Source of the DNA: Ficedula albicollis
Taxonomy: Eukaryota; Chordata; Aves; Passeriformes; Muscicapidae
Direction: 5' to 3'
Length of the DNA stretch: 64,000 bases
Assembly: GCF_000247815.1 (NCBI RefSeq)
Contig: NC_021681.1
Location: 9,798,567 to 9,862,566 of the forward strand
A model generated the notes under the pieces. That model was given only the letters and a program-made list of their open reading frames with translations. It was not told the origin of the DNA and searched no databases. This document shows, piece by piece, positions 39,121 to 50,700 of the stretch. Each line of letters starts with the position of its first letter. The stretch's first letter is position 1. The translations under genes were made by a program, and so were the position numbers.

Positions 39121-40141
39121 TCATGCACTGGGGGTTTATGTCCATCACAGGAGTGAAGTAGCTTCAGACTGAGACACAGATGCAGTTGGCAGAAGCAGCA
39201 CCTGTAGTGAAACAGCTCAGGAGACTCAGGTGTTGTCATGCCAGGGCATTTGTAAACCTGTTCACTGTGCTCGGATAATGTAAGTCAGTATTTTTTAGAG
39301 ACATTGAGACACTGCATCAATTTTATGCCAGATGAATGTCTGGCTTCTCTTAGCAACAGTTCAGCCTCAAGTAATTATTTAATTATATCAAGTAATTAAT
39401 TTAATTGTAAGTAGCCTCAGCTACTTACAATTAAGTGTTGAAAGCAGTCATGGGCATGTCTGGTGAAAGCAGCCCTTAACCAGGTTAAGGCTTCAGCTAG
39501 AGTACCAAGGTCCAGTGCCAAGCACATGACTTCCAGAAAGTTAAGTGACAGGATGGACTGCTGTTAGATGGAGCTCTGAGAAGAACCAAAAATCTAGAAA
39601 ACACAGCTAAAAAGGTAAGATTGAATGATTAGAGATAATTAGTGTGCTGAAGAGATACCTGGGATAACAGCATACACAGAAACTTACAAATACAAAATGT
39701 TATTTTTCTATCAGCTTTAGTGATATCCAATGAAGTTTGAATAGTTTTCTAATTGACTGAGTTATGAAAAAGTCGGACTGTCCTCCCCTCACAGAAAGAT
39801 CTCACAAGTGACTCCACACAAAGGTGTGCAGTCTTAGAGACAAAGCTGGTGTCAGTGGGTGACCAACCTTAGAGCAGCCTGTTTGCTGCTGTAAAAGGGT
39901 GGGACACAGCAGATCTTTTGCAGCTCTGGTTCTGGTGAAAGTTCTTATTGTGCTCTTCAAGTTTGGTCCTCCCCAAAGCAAAGCTCAGGTTGTGCTGCAG
40001 AGGGATCCGGGATGCCAATTCATGCACTGTGCTTTGTGTCTATTTAAAGACCAGGCTCTTCCCCAGCACTTACAGCACTGAGCCAAATTCCCTTCAAAGC
40101 TGCATTCAAGTGAATCTCTTGGGCTAAAGGGTCTATTAAGC
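39121..40141. other. Non-coding DNA between motif-dense stretch and homopolymer cluster
   Basis: No gene recognised. It holds the perfect small hairpin at 39401-39434 (listed) and, just before it, a CAAGTAATTA direct repeat. The rest is unremarkable. Confidence 0.55.
39401..39434. repeat. Perfect 15 bp inverted repeat with 4-base loop
   Basis: The left arm TTAATTGTAAGTAGC (39401-39415) is the exact reverse complement of the right arm GCTACTTACAATTAA (39420-39434). The loop is CTCA. A perfect 15 bp arm with such a short loop is unlikely by chance and may record a template-switch (snap-back) mutation or form a cruciform. It does not resemble a terminator context, since no gene is nearby. Confidence 0.9.
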
Positions 40142-40177
40142 AAAAAAAAATCAATAGAATAAAAAAAAAAAAAAAAT

Positions 40178-40204
<27 letters not shown>
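40142..40204 (+). repeat. Poly-A tracts
   Basis: A9 at 40142-40150, then a broken A16/A27-type run at 40161-40204 interrupted by a single T. It could be a retroposon tail, but the sequence to its left shows no parent element. It opens a cluster of homopolymers extending to about 40645. Confidence 0.9.
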
Positions 40205-40208
<4 letters not shown>

Positions 40209-40361
40209 AAGACAAATTTATAAGAAGGCTTCAATATTAAACGTGTCTCATGTTTTTGGTTGGTTGGGGTTTTTTTCCATCTGCATTTGATTCAGTATCT
40301 CAGTAGACAGATTTAGGGCAGAAAATTTATACGTGGTGCAAGAAATTCCCTGGCACCTCTC

Positions 40362-40660
<299 letters not shown>

Positions 40661-40662
40661 TA

Positions 40663-43583
40663 ACTTCCTGCTCAGTAGAACTCCAGAGCCGATCACAGGA
40701 AAGATCCACCCACCTACTCCTGTTACTGGTTGGGTGATCCCATGCTTTATTTCACTGCAGCTGAAAATCTCCATCTTTGTCAGATGCTTCTCAGCAGTCA
40801 CTTTGTACATGAGTTTATAGAAAAGCTTTTCAAATCATTGAAAAGTAAAGTAGGAATACTCCATGAGTGTGCTTGTAGGTAAAATTAAGAAATATTCTGA
40901 TTTGATTTCTGAAGATTGGCTACAAGCCCTGCAGCTGAAGTTTTCTAAACATGCTTTCAAAATAAAAAATACTCACTAAATGCCTCTTGAAAGAGCAAAT
41001 AGTCAAAGCAGCTTTGAGCTTCATTTTGTGCTTCACTTGCAAATAGTTATCTGACCGAGCCTCACACCTCAGCCTCTAACTCTGCAACAGGTCACCCCAG
41101 CATAGTGTTACAGGCTATAACCTTGCCCTGCCATTCATGCTTAACGTGGTCACGGCTTGATTTCCTTGGCATGCTCGGACTCCTGGCCAAATTTCATTGC
41201 TAACAGGGAAAAAAGTCAGGCTGACAAACTGAACATTTCCAGTGCAAGTACAGGAAGACAGAGTGGCTTTTCACTCCAAAAACACATATATACACACACA
41301 TATACATGTGTATATAGACAGACTCACTCATATATGTGTGTATGATATCTTGCTATTATCTTGCATTTTTGTTGCATTTAAGAGTTACAGTGTTTTTCTG
41401 AGAGAAAAGCAGCCATTCCCCTTGTCCGAGAGCTGCAACTCTGCCAGTCAGTTCAGTCTGAGAACGCCAAGTGAGCCATTTGAGATGTGTGATCTTTCAG
41501 CTGCACAGCATCCCATTCATCAAACGCTCCAGCAATGTAATATGTAAAGCTGGAAAAAACAGAAGCTGCAGATGCAACAAAAATCCATTATCAGGAATGC
41601 CCATATAGGAAAAAATGCCTGTACAGAATCACTACATTGCTGTTCTGAATTTCCTAAAGCTACCTCCTCCCTTCTTTTGGGTGATCTTGGAACACATTCT
41701 GTAATTAGGATGAGAGGACAGGAGTCTTCTAATCCCCTAATTAGGCCTGATAATTTAATAGAACAGTGTAGAATTTAATGTCACTAGGTAGCACTAAGCA
41801 CAAAGTTGGCATTATATCCTTTTCTCCACACCCCTGCCCCACCAAAAATTTCAGATATGGCAAGCCTCAACGTTAGGAAAGAAGCTGTTATAGTTTGCAA
41901 ATAGTTTCCATCTGGAAGAAGGCGCACCCAACAGAATTCAAACAATGCACACTGCAATCTCAGTTACAGTGGCATAAATTAGGATCAATTCCACTGAGGT
42001 CAGAACAGTTATATCTGGGAGACACGTGAGGATTGAGGCTAACTAACTGCAGGAAAGTTAGTTCTCATCTCCTCTCCCATAAGTCAGGCTGGCCCTCGTT
42101 TCCAGTTGGACTATGTCCACACAGTGGGCCAAACCTGGCTTTAAATTTCAAGAGAATAAATGTGGAGATACTGATTTTACTGGAGCTATTCCCAATTACA
42201 GTAGTGCAAAGTTTGACCTAGAGACTATTTATAGATCCGGGCACTGAGCAGTGGCCAGCAGTTGACGTTCTATCATACTCTGGCCTTGCTGGACTGGAAC
42301 ATTCAGAGTACAAAGGCATTTCTGTGCGATCTGGAGTACCACATTTCAGAGCCGTGTTTGATCACAATTATTTCTCACATGGATGAAGGCAGCAATTCCC
42401 AAAACAAAGTGCACATGTGGAACGCACTTATCTACCTAGTTCCTCTTCTCCCCCAGGAGTATTTTTTGACTTGTTAACTACTGGAACCTGATCCTCATGT
42501 AATACAGGAAATGTGTAAGGGTGATACCAACGACCTTAGCAAAGTGCAAGCTGTGAATAGCCCTGGTGAAGCTGAGCAGCCAAAAAGGACAAAAATGTTG
42601 GCATGCCAGCTGTTGACTGCTACTGCAGGTGAATGGCTTTTAGAAACATTTAAACCAGTTGGAGTATAAACAGGCCAATCTTCACTAATGGTAAAAAGGT
42701 GAGAAAGAAGGTAATAAAGCATAAGAAGTACAGTGACCAAAGACAGCGACAAGAACAGCAAAGTGTCTTCCTTTAATGGCAGGAGCAGCCAGAGGGAGAA
42801 AGGCAGAGCTCAGCAAGAGGCTACAGAAACACTGGTGTGAGCTGTAAGGGTGCTATGGGTACCCCAGGAGGAGTTCTCTCTTGGGTGGAGAGGAGGAAGG
42901 AACACCAGCTCAGAGGGCTGAGGTCTGTCTTGCCACCTCTTCTCCCAGAGGGGTAAATGTGGCTCTGCACAGCCGAGTGCCCCTTAGGGCAGTAATTATA
43001 AGGGGAGTGAGAATGGTAGCTGTATATGAACAAGGCCCTATTAAGAATTCTCTCCCATTATTTAAGGTTGAACTGATGCAGAGTTTAATGAACCACTGCT
43101 GTCTGACAAATAATAAATACACCACACAAATGAATTTCAGGGTTAGTGAGACTCTTCATGAATTTGAATGGAATTTAGCAAATAGTCCCAGATGAAACAA
43201 TGCAGAAAAAAAATTTAAATGTCAAAGCACTTCATTTTAGTATTTTCAAAATGGAGTGGTTCATTTTAGAACTGCCAAAACACTTTTTAAAACTTTCAAA
43301 ACAAGCTTTTAATCTGTCCATTTTTAAATTGCTCTAAATTTTAAAAGGAAAAAGAAAAAGCCTTTAAACACATGAAAGAACCCAAAACCAAAAATGAAGC
43401 CATTCTTTTGAAGCAAAACTAAATATTTTGGGTTGGAAAAAAATGTATTTTTCTTGATTATTTTTTATTTTGCCAGCTGTATTTCAAAACTCAATTTGAC
43501 CAAAACTAAAATGCAATTCTGAAAAATTAAATAGTTATTTGACTATTTATTAATAGTCTAATATTGACAAATTAACAAATGTC
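40663..43583. other. Non-coding DNA, no gene recognised
   Basis: No supported gene. It contains an alternating purine/pyrimidine AC/TA-rich stretch at 41281-41346 (listed). The part at 43200-43560 is AT-rich and full of TTTCAAAA/TTTTGAAA-like words. That could be a decayed ancient repeat, but I cannot assign a family. Confidence 0.5.
41281..41346 (+). repeat. AC/AT-rich alternating simple repeat
   Basis: Imperfect ACACATATATAC/TATATGTGTG units, nearly all alternating purine-pyrimidine. Such DNA can adopt left-handed or cruciform forms. It is a degenerate dinucleotide microsatellite. Confidence 0.8.
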
Positions 43584-43820
43584 TATAGGCTCAGAGAGTG
43601 GTTTGGGCTGGAAGGGACCTTTAAGGGCCATCTATTCCAACCCCCCTGCAAACACAGAGACCTCTCCAACAAACCAGGCTGCTCAGAGCCCCATCCAACA
43701 TGACCTTGAGTATTTCAAGGGATGGGAAACACTCTCTGTTGAACCTCTCTGGGCAACCCATGCCCATGTTTTTAAAACTTTGTTGCAAAAAACTTCTGTC
43801 TTGTATCTAATCTAAACTCC
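43584..43820 (-). mobile_element. CR1 LINE 3' fragment, minus strand, severely 5'-truncated
   Basis: The plus strand reads GTGGTTTGGGCTGGAAGGGACC, CATCTATTCCAACCCCCCTGC, GCCCCATCCAACATGACCTTGAGTATTTCAAGGGATGGG and CTCTGGGCAACCCATGCC. This is the complement of the CR1 3' UTR and the extreme end of ORF2. Only about 237 bp survive, and homology fades after TATCTAATCTAAACTCC near 43820. It has a different sequence from the copy at 8105. It is younger-looking in its 3' part, while its tail octamer is degenerate. Confidence 0.92.
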
Positions 43821-45396
43821 AGCATTACCAAGCTTCTATTTCAGGTAATCTACTGCCCAATTAATGTCTCTGAGTTTAATGGAGCAGAGTGAGACCCATT
43901 ACTTTCCCAAAACTATTTGAGCTTATTGATTTGTTTTTAATTGGAAAACCTGAAAAGATTTGTTTTTATAACAGTAAAATAACAAAGGTTCCATCTGAAA
44001 ACTCACAGTAAAAACCATTAACCATGCAAATGGTAGGTTTAGGTACTTGAAGATGTGATTGTTCTCTGCAGTGCTGTATCAGAATCTCTGTCTGCTTAAG
44101 CTGATCCTGAAGTTTTTTTCCAGCCCAAGGTCCTTGAGCATCCCCTCTGCTCTGGCTTGCTTGCAGGCAGATCCTAGTCTTGCAGGAGTGGAATGGGATA
44201 TCAGCTCACAGCCAAATTCTGTTCCACAGCAGCAGTGCTGTCACGTGTGCTCCTGTCCCCACTTGAGCTCAGCCACACAAGACACTGAAAATGTGGCACT
44301 TGCAAGCCCCTCAAAAAGAGCATGGAAATGAAGCCCCAAACTCCCATCCTCCTGAGAGGATCAATACTTCCAGCCAGAAATATTTGGCTTGCAGGTGTTT
44401 GGCTGTCTGATGAATAGCTCTAATTTTCTACAGAAAGCAGATACTTTTTTTTTTCTGGAAAAAATATGCTCACAAAATCCAACTTTCCTTTTAAGGAACA
44501 GATGGAGATGGAAAATTTTTAACTTATAAGATGGAGCAACATGTATGGTTTCCACACACCCCCACTTCAATTCTTCTGCATGTCCACTGACTTGCCTTGC
44601 TACAGAAAATTGCACTAAAGGTGATTGGCTTTGAGTCCAAAACATTGCCCAGCTTCTTAAGCTCTATCAATGGATTTATCAATGATATTTCCATGTGTGG
44701 ACCTTGACTTTTCTCAAATACCAGTCCTATTAGAGGTAGAACAACATGCTACTGTACTGCATGTCACTGGATATTATCATCAAGATCCCATGCTGGCGAT
44801 GGAAGAAAAGGGTGTTTGCAAGGCCCTGTGGACACAAAGAACCCAGAACAGTTCCCCAGGAAAGGGGAGTCAGGTTTGGTAGCTATCTTAAAGGTATGAA
44901 GTGTTTTATTACCAACACATATATGCAGACATTCTAGACTTTATTTGCTTCCAAAATAAAAAGACATATTATTGCAGTAGCAAAAAAAACTCATCTGCGT
45001 TTGAGGTTTGTTATGATTTGAGCAAAAGGAAGGAAATCCAGGGTCGGAGATCACTCCCTCCCTACTGGCTATCACAACAGGTTTCCATCCTTAATTTTAC
45101 CCAGCTTTGTCATATTGGAGGTTTGATGCCTAACTTTGAAGTTTTTCCCCATTCTGGAATTAAGCCAGAACCACAAAATGTTTGAAAACACAGGGCTTGA
45201 TGGAATTGAACATAGTTTTTCTCCATGAAAATAAAACCAAACTGAAAGTGTTTGCCCTTTTAAAAGATGCCTTTAAAATTGTCTTTTACCTGTTTTCTTC
45301 ATACTTAGATTTGCTCTGGCTATTTGATAAAAAACTTTAGGAAATCTATTTCATAATATTATTTTTGAAAGACAAATAAGGAAATTTTGATTTTTA
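43821..45396. other. Non-coding DNA, no gene recognised
   Basis: No supported gene. Frames up to 94 codons with no domain occur on both strands. A T-rich/AT-rich run precedes the large duplication at 45397. Confidence 0.55.
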
Positions 45397-46538
45397 ATTT
45401 TTTTAATATATCCTATATTATTTTATAAATGCTTCCCAGATTTGGCTTGATACTATTACACATTTCAGGATTCTCTGAAAGTTAATTCAATGATACTTTG
45501 GCCCTCCTTTTTAGCATTTTGGTGTACCATTGTTGATTGATTTTTGTAGACTCTTCAGGAATATTTGATATAAAATCACAGGTTTGAAGATCAAAATAAA
45601 AAATACATGTATATATACAAATGTACAAATCTATATACATATATATACTTATACATACATATATATACCTGTGCATACATATGGACACATATATACATAG
45701 CCCACAGAAATTACTCATAAAAATGCAATGTGTTCAACCAGCCAACTACAATAAACACATCATTCATCACTTTGAAATTCTATTGACTTTAGCAATAACT
45801 TTTCTTGAATAATGAATGTACATCCTAGACAAAATAAAACTTAAGGAGTTTAGCAAAATATTTTAATAGAACTATGCCTAAAATAAAAATAATTTCACAG
45901 AGGGAGTTTTCAGTGGCTGATATGGAGGGAGGAAATTTTCTTATCAATAAATATGGTGGCATCTGCCAGGTAAAATGTTGTAATAATCCTCTGGGTGCTA
46001 TTCCCTCCCACTAATGTGTTGGACAGTTTCAATTAACACCATATGCCTGCTCATAGAAGGAGCTGGAAACCAATGTAAATACAGAGGGTTCATTTTGCAG
46101 CCTTGTTTTCCCTGCACTCCTGCTATCTCTGGGATAGGGGTTGGTGGTATGCACAGAATAATGGAAGAGGAGGAAAACAGTCCCAGGAACAGGTCAAAGC
46201 ACAGAAGGAGAAAGTACTGGGGGAGAGAGAAAGGAAGGCAGGGAAATATTTATGGAGAAGCTCTTGCAGCTGCTTTTTGATAGACAGATTTTCATTCTCT
46301 TCTGTATCCTCTTCATGTCCTCTTCCCAACTTCTGACATTGCCTTGCTTTGACCTCAGGTGGGAGCTGTGCTCCTGAGCCAGACTGCTCACCCACACCTC
46401 ACCCTGCCCACAGTGCTTCTCTAACGTGGGCTAGCAGCAGCCCGTGGCAATGATTTATTATAAGCTAGGTGCAATTGAAGTTCTCTTGTCCTTTGGGAAA
46501 TACTTGTAGATAGAGATCGTTATATAGCATCTGTAGGT
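45397..46538. repeat. 1142 bp tandem duplication, copy 1
   Basis: First unit of a head-to-tail duplication. It begins with A-T7-AATATATCC and ends CATCTGTAGGT. By eye I found no difference from copy 2, including within the TA/CATA-rich microsatellite at about 45597-45702, which normally mutates fast. Its frames (for example an I/Y-rich one on the minus strand from the CATATATA repeat) are repeated identically in copy 2 and are not genes. The unit is not a recognised transposon: no terminal repeats and no target duplication are apparent. Confidence 0.97.
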
Positions 46539-47680
46539 ATTTTTTTAATATATCCTATATTATTTTATAAATGCTTCCCAGATTTGGCTTGATACTATTA
46601 CACATTTCAGGATTCTCTGAAAGTTAATTCAATGATACTTTGGCCCTCCTTTTTAGCATTTTGGTGTACCATTGTTGATTGATTTTTGTAGACTCTTCAG
46701 GAATATTTGATATAAAATCACAGGTTTGAAGATCAAAATAAAAAATACATGTATATATACAAATGTACAAATCTATATACATATATATACTTATACATAC
46801 ATATATATACCTGTGCATACATATGGACACATATATACATAGCCCACAGAAATTACTCATAAAAATGCAATGTGTTCAACCAGCCAACTACAATAAACAC
46901 ATCATTCATCACTTTGAAATTCTATTGACTTTAGCAATAACTTTTCTTGAATAATGAATGTACATCCTAGACAAAATAAAACTTAAGGAGTTTAGCAAAA
47001 TATTTTAATAGAACTATGCCTAAAATAAAAATAATTTCACAGAGGGAGTTTTCAGTGGCTGATATGGAGGGAGGAAATTTTCTTATCAATAAATATGGTG
47101 GCATCTGCCAGGTAAAATGTTGTAATAATCCTCTGGGTGCTATTCCCTCCCACTAATGTGTTGGACAGTTTCAATTAACACCATATGCCTGCTCATAGAA
47201 GGAGCTGGAAACCAATGTAAATACAGAGGGTTCATTTTGCAGCCTTGTTTTCCCTGCACTCCTGCTATCTCTGGGATAGGGGTTGGTGGTATGCACAGAA
47301 TAATGGAAGAGGAGGAAAACAGTCCCAGGAACAGGTCAAAGCACAGAAGGAGAAAGTACTGGGGGAGAGAGAAAGGAAGGCAGGGAAATATTTATGGAGA
47401 AGCTCTTGCAGCTGCTTTTTGATAGACAGATTTTCATTCTCTTCTGTATCCTCTTCATGTCCTCTTCCCAACTTCTGACATTGCCTTGCTTTGACCTCAG
47501 GTGGGAGCTGTGCTCCTGAGCCAGACTGCTCACCCACACCTCACCCTGCCCACAGTGCTTCTCTAACGTGGGCTAGCAGCAGCCCGTGGCAATGATTTAT
47601 TATAAGCTAGGTGCAATTGAAGTTCTCTTGTCCTTTGGGAAATACTTGTAGATAGAGATCGTTATATAGCATCTGTAGGT
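46539..47680. repeat. 1142 bp tandem duplication, copy 2
   Basis: Second unit, offset exactly 1142 bp from copy 1 and apparently identical. The base before copy 1 (45396, A) differs from the base before copy 2 (46538, T). The base after copy 2 (47681, T) differs from the base after copy 1 (46539, A). The boundaries are therefore sharp, with no microhomology visible at the junction. The right edge runs directly into the 55 bp duplication. It is either a very recent tandem duplication or a false duplication from assembling two overlapping haplotypes or reads. Confidence 0.97.
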
Positions 47681-47789
47681 TCCAACTATCCATATGCAGG
47701 ATAAATTAGTCATAAAATTATTCCCTGACTCTGCTTCCAACTATCCATATGCAGGATAAATTAGTCGAAAAATTATTCCCTGACTCTAA
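47680..47789. repeat. Two-copy tandem duplication, 55 bp unit
   Basis: Copy 1 is at 47680-47734 and copy 2 at 47735-47789. Both start TTCCAACTATCCATATGCAG and share ATTATTCCCTGACTCT. Two mismatches (CAT versus CGA after TTAGT) plus differences at the last bases separate them. It begins exactly at the right breakpoint of the 1142 bp duplication. Confidence 0.93.
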
Positions 47790-50700
47790 ATTTACACTGG
47801 AGTCTTCTTGGCAGAAAAGATTGTTTACTTATTTGTAGCAATATAGCAAGACCTTTCCCCTATTGTTTGCAAGCTTTAGCCAGCAGATGAGAAATAAAAG
47901 CGACTTCAAATTAATACTTGTACCAAGCTCATTTATGGCTGAATTAAATTACAGCTTCCAAAATGAATGCCATAATTCGCTTGCACTGTATTTCACTAGC
48001 ACTGTTTTATTAACATTTATGGTGTCAGGCCTGTTCATTTCAACACACAGAGCTCTCCTCTGGTGTCACCAGACAAGCTACTGTTGTAAACAGTACGAGT
48101 CACATGGACACATAGTGAGATTCAGGTGGAACTCCAGAAGATTAGCTCCAATTTCTATGGATTAGCTTCAGCTAAAGAGCAGTGATGAGTGCTCCATTCT
48201 AATAGAGGCAAAAATATTTCTGTGGAAAAAAATTAAACCACATTGAATTGTATGTTTTCTGCATGGACAGCTGTATGTTGCATTGCTTTTTAAGAAGAGC
48301 TCTGGGCTGGTCTGTTATTTGTGAAAATGATTCCATAATTGTTTTCTTCATAGCTTTTGAGTATGAGAGCCTAGTACTTTTATGAGCCTAGTACCATTAT
48401 GTTTTTCAGCCTTTAGTGAAGAATTATGTTCCTACCAGAGGAGAACTCTGGAGTAAACAGAACAAAAATAAGTAAAACATTTGCAGGTCATCACATTGGT
48501 TCTGTTTTTTTAAAAAAAATTTGGTCAGAAACATTGTGGTCAGATTTATTGCAATCCATCTCTGGTAAAATAATGAAAAAATACTCAATTAAAAGTTCCA
48601 GAATTCAAACTAAATGTTATTCATAAAAAATGGTTCAGTTAGCTGAATCCATGGTGTGACAGTGACAGCTATAATGAAAATCAGCTATGCTATGATTTTT
48701 TTTTTTCCTTTCAGAGAATTCACAATGTGTTTTTAATTAGAGGGAATTCAGTTTTCAAAAACCATGGCACATTTCTGTGCAACCAGTCTGCCACTACCTG
48801 GTCCAGTAATGCCAGCATGATTTAAAATTTAAGAGTAGTCCTGTAATTCAGGACTTCCAATCCCAAGACAGGAATAGTTTCTACTCCAACATTTCAGGTT
48901 TTCCTGGGGAAAAGGTATCCTCAAATTAAAAATAGTTGAGTAGATCATAAATGAGAAGGTCTAAATAATACCCAACTACTACAACCAAAAAGTTGCCAGG
49001 CTCAGAGCTGAACTGCAAAATTTGTCATTTTTCCCCTCAAAACTGAAGGTAGGCAGGGATTCAATATTTACTCTTAATCTTTTCCTAGATAAAAGGGATT
49101 TCCAAGGGTTTGGCTTCAGTTCTAAGTAGACAAAAAGAACTGAGAAGTGTTTTCTAACCAAACTTCTCAGTGACATTGAGAGGTACATGGCAAAGTTAAG
49201 CAATTGAGGCAATTTCTTTATGAGGCTGCAAGATTTCAATCCAAGGGCAATTTACCTTATTTTGATGTTTCTGAAGGCAGCAGAACTGTTTCCTAAAACA
49301 ATGAATGGGGAAAGGCCTCTGTTCATGACAGAGTGTAGAGGCTTGTCTGACAACAGAAGTAGCAGTTGAAAAAATTATTTATATTTAAACAATCAGTATT
49401 TCAATAAATGCTGAGAGATTTGCATCATAATAGATAAAGTAATTTACATTAGGTAAAAACAAACAAGGCTTGATTCTAAATTTTAATGTTTTACTCTTGC
49501 TTACAGTTTAAATTCTTCTTGTTCCACAACCACAAATCCTCAATGTCTATGTTTTTACAAAAGAAGGCATTAGACTTTAGACAGGTGTTGGACTCTGGGC
49601 TGATGGTTCCCAAGCAAAGAAAATTCCAAAGTCAAATGAGGGTTTATATCTCTTAATTTATAAAGTGCAGAAATAAAGTTTCTAATTTCTCATAAAGTGA
49701 GACTTTATCCCCTACAGTCCTACATAATGTCTGTGACTGCAGTACTGTTGGGCTATGACAGGGTGTCCCACAGATAATGGTATAATGTTATTTAATTACA
49801 GATGTACAGACATACACACAAATAACAAAACTGTATTCAACAGATAACTTCAATAGTGGAAGAATTAGATAATATAACTGAGATCTTTTACATAGGAGTA
49901 ATCCCATTTACATCAATGGAATAAATTGCTATGACAAGGCTTTAGAGGGTCAGGTCTGTATAACAACCATCTGTGCTCCTTAGGTTTTATCCTCAGATAA
50001 CATTATTCTCCAACAGAAAGAAAATGCCACGTTGACAGGTAACCCAACCTATTTCCAAATAGCATGCCAGGCCCCTGAGTGCTTGGGTGTGACATTTGAC
50101 TGCAGTTGCTCTCACACTTTGATTTATTCCGTGCTCTCACCATTGCCCTGTTCCCCCTGTGCAAATTCCTGCAGACATTAGCATGAACACTGTCACCCTG
50201 CTCGTCCACTTGTCACAGCTGAGCTCTGAGCTATTCAGCCAACACCCTGAGGCTGATCCCAGCCAAGGTGGGGGCACTGCCTGGTGCCCTATGCATGGCA
50301 AACATGGACTGAGACCCTCGGGGCTGTGGCAGCTACTGCAGCGGCACCAAAAGCCACTACTTGTTACTGGGAAGATAATTCTGTATTAAGGCACCAAATG
50401 TTGAGCCTTCTGTAAATGTTTTAAAGTTATGCAAAATAACCTTCACTACAGTATAATACTGCTGCTATTATTATACTTCAGAAATTAATCAATTTTACAT
50501 ATTTTCCCTAACAAATGTTCAAAGCAAGACTAGGACCAGACTGCAGGAATTGGCATTACTTGCTACCATAATTAACAGTGTCTTTTTTAGGCAATATTCT
50601 GTCTGCAAAACAGCAGTTTCAATGTAAGAATTTATAGCTTAATTCTGATAAAAGTATTGCAAAATCATGATATAGTTAAGGGGTTTTGTAAGACACTATG

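Noticed and set aside
43200..43560. AT-rich stretch full of TTTCAAAA-like words, possible ancient repeat
   Set aside because: No terminal repeats, tail or coding remnant to assign a family. It could equally be biased unique sequence.
45482..47539. Pairs of identical 63-90 codon frames repeated 1142 bp apart
   Set aside because: They repeat because the DNA is duplicated. The I/Y-rich ones come from a CATATATA microsatellite, and none has a domain or a codon pattern of a gene.
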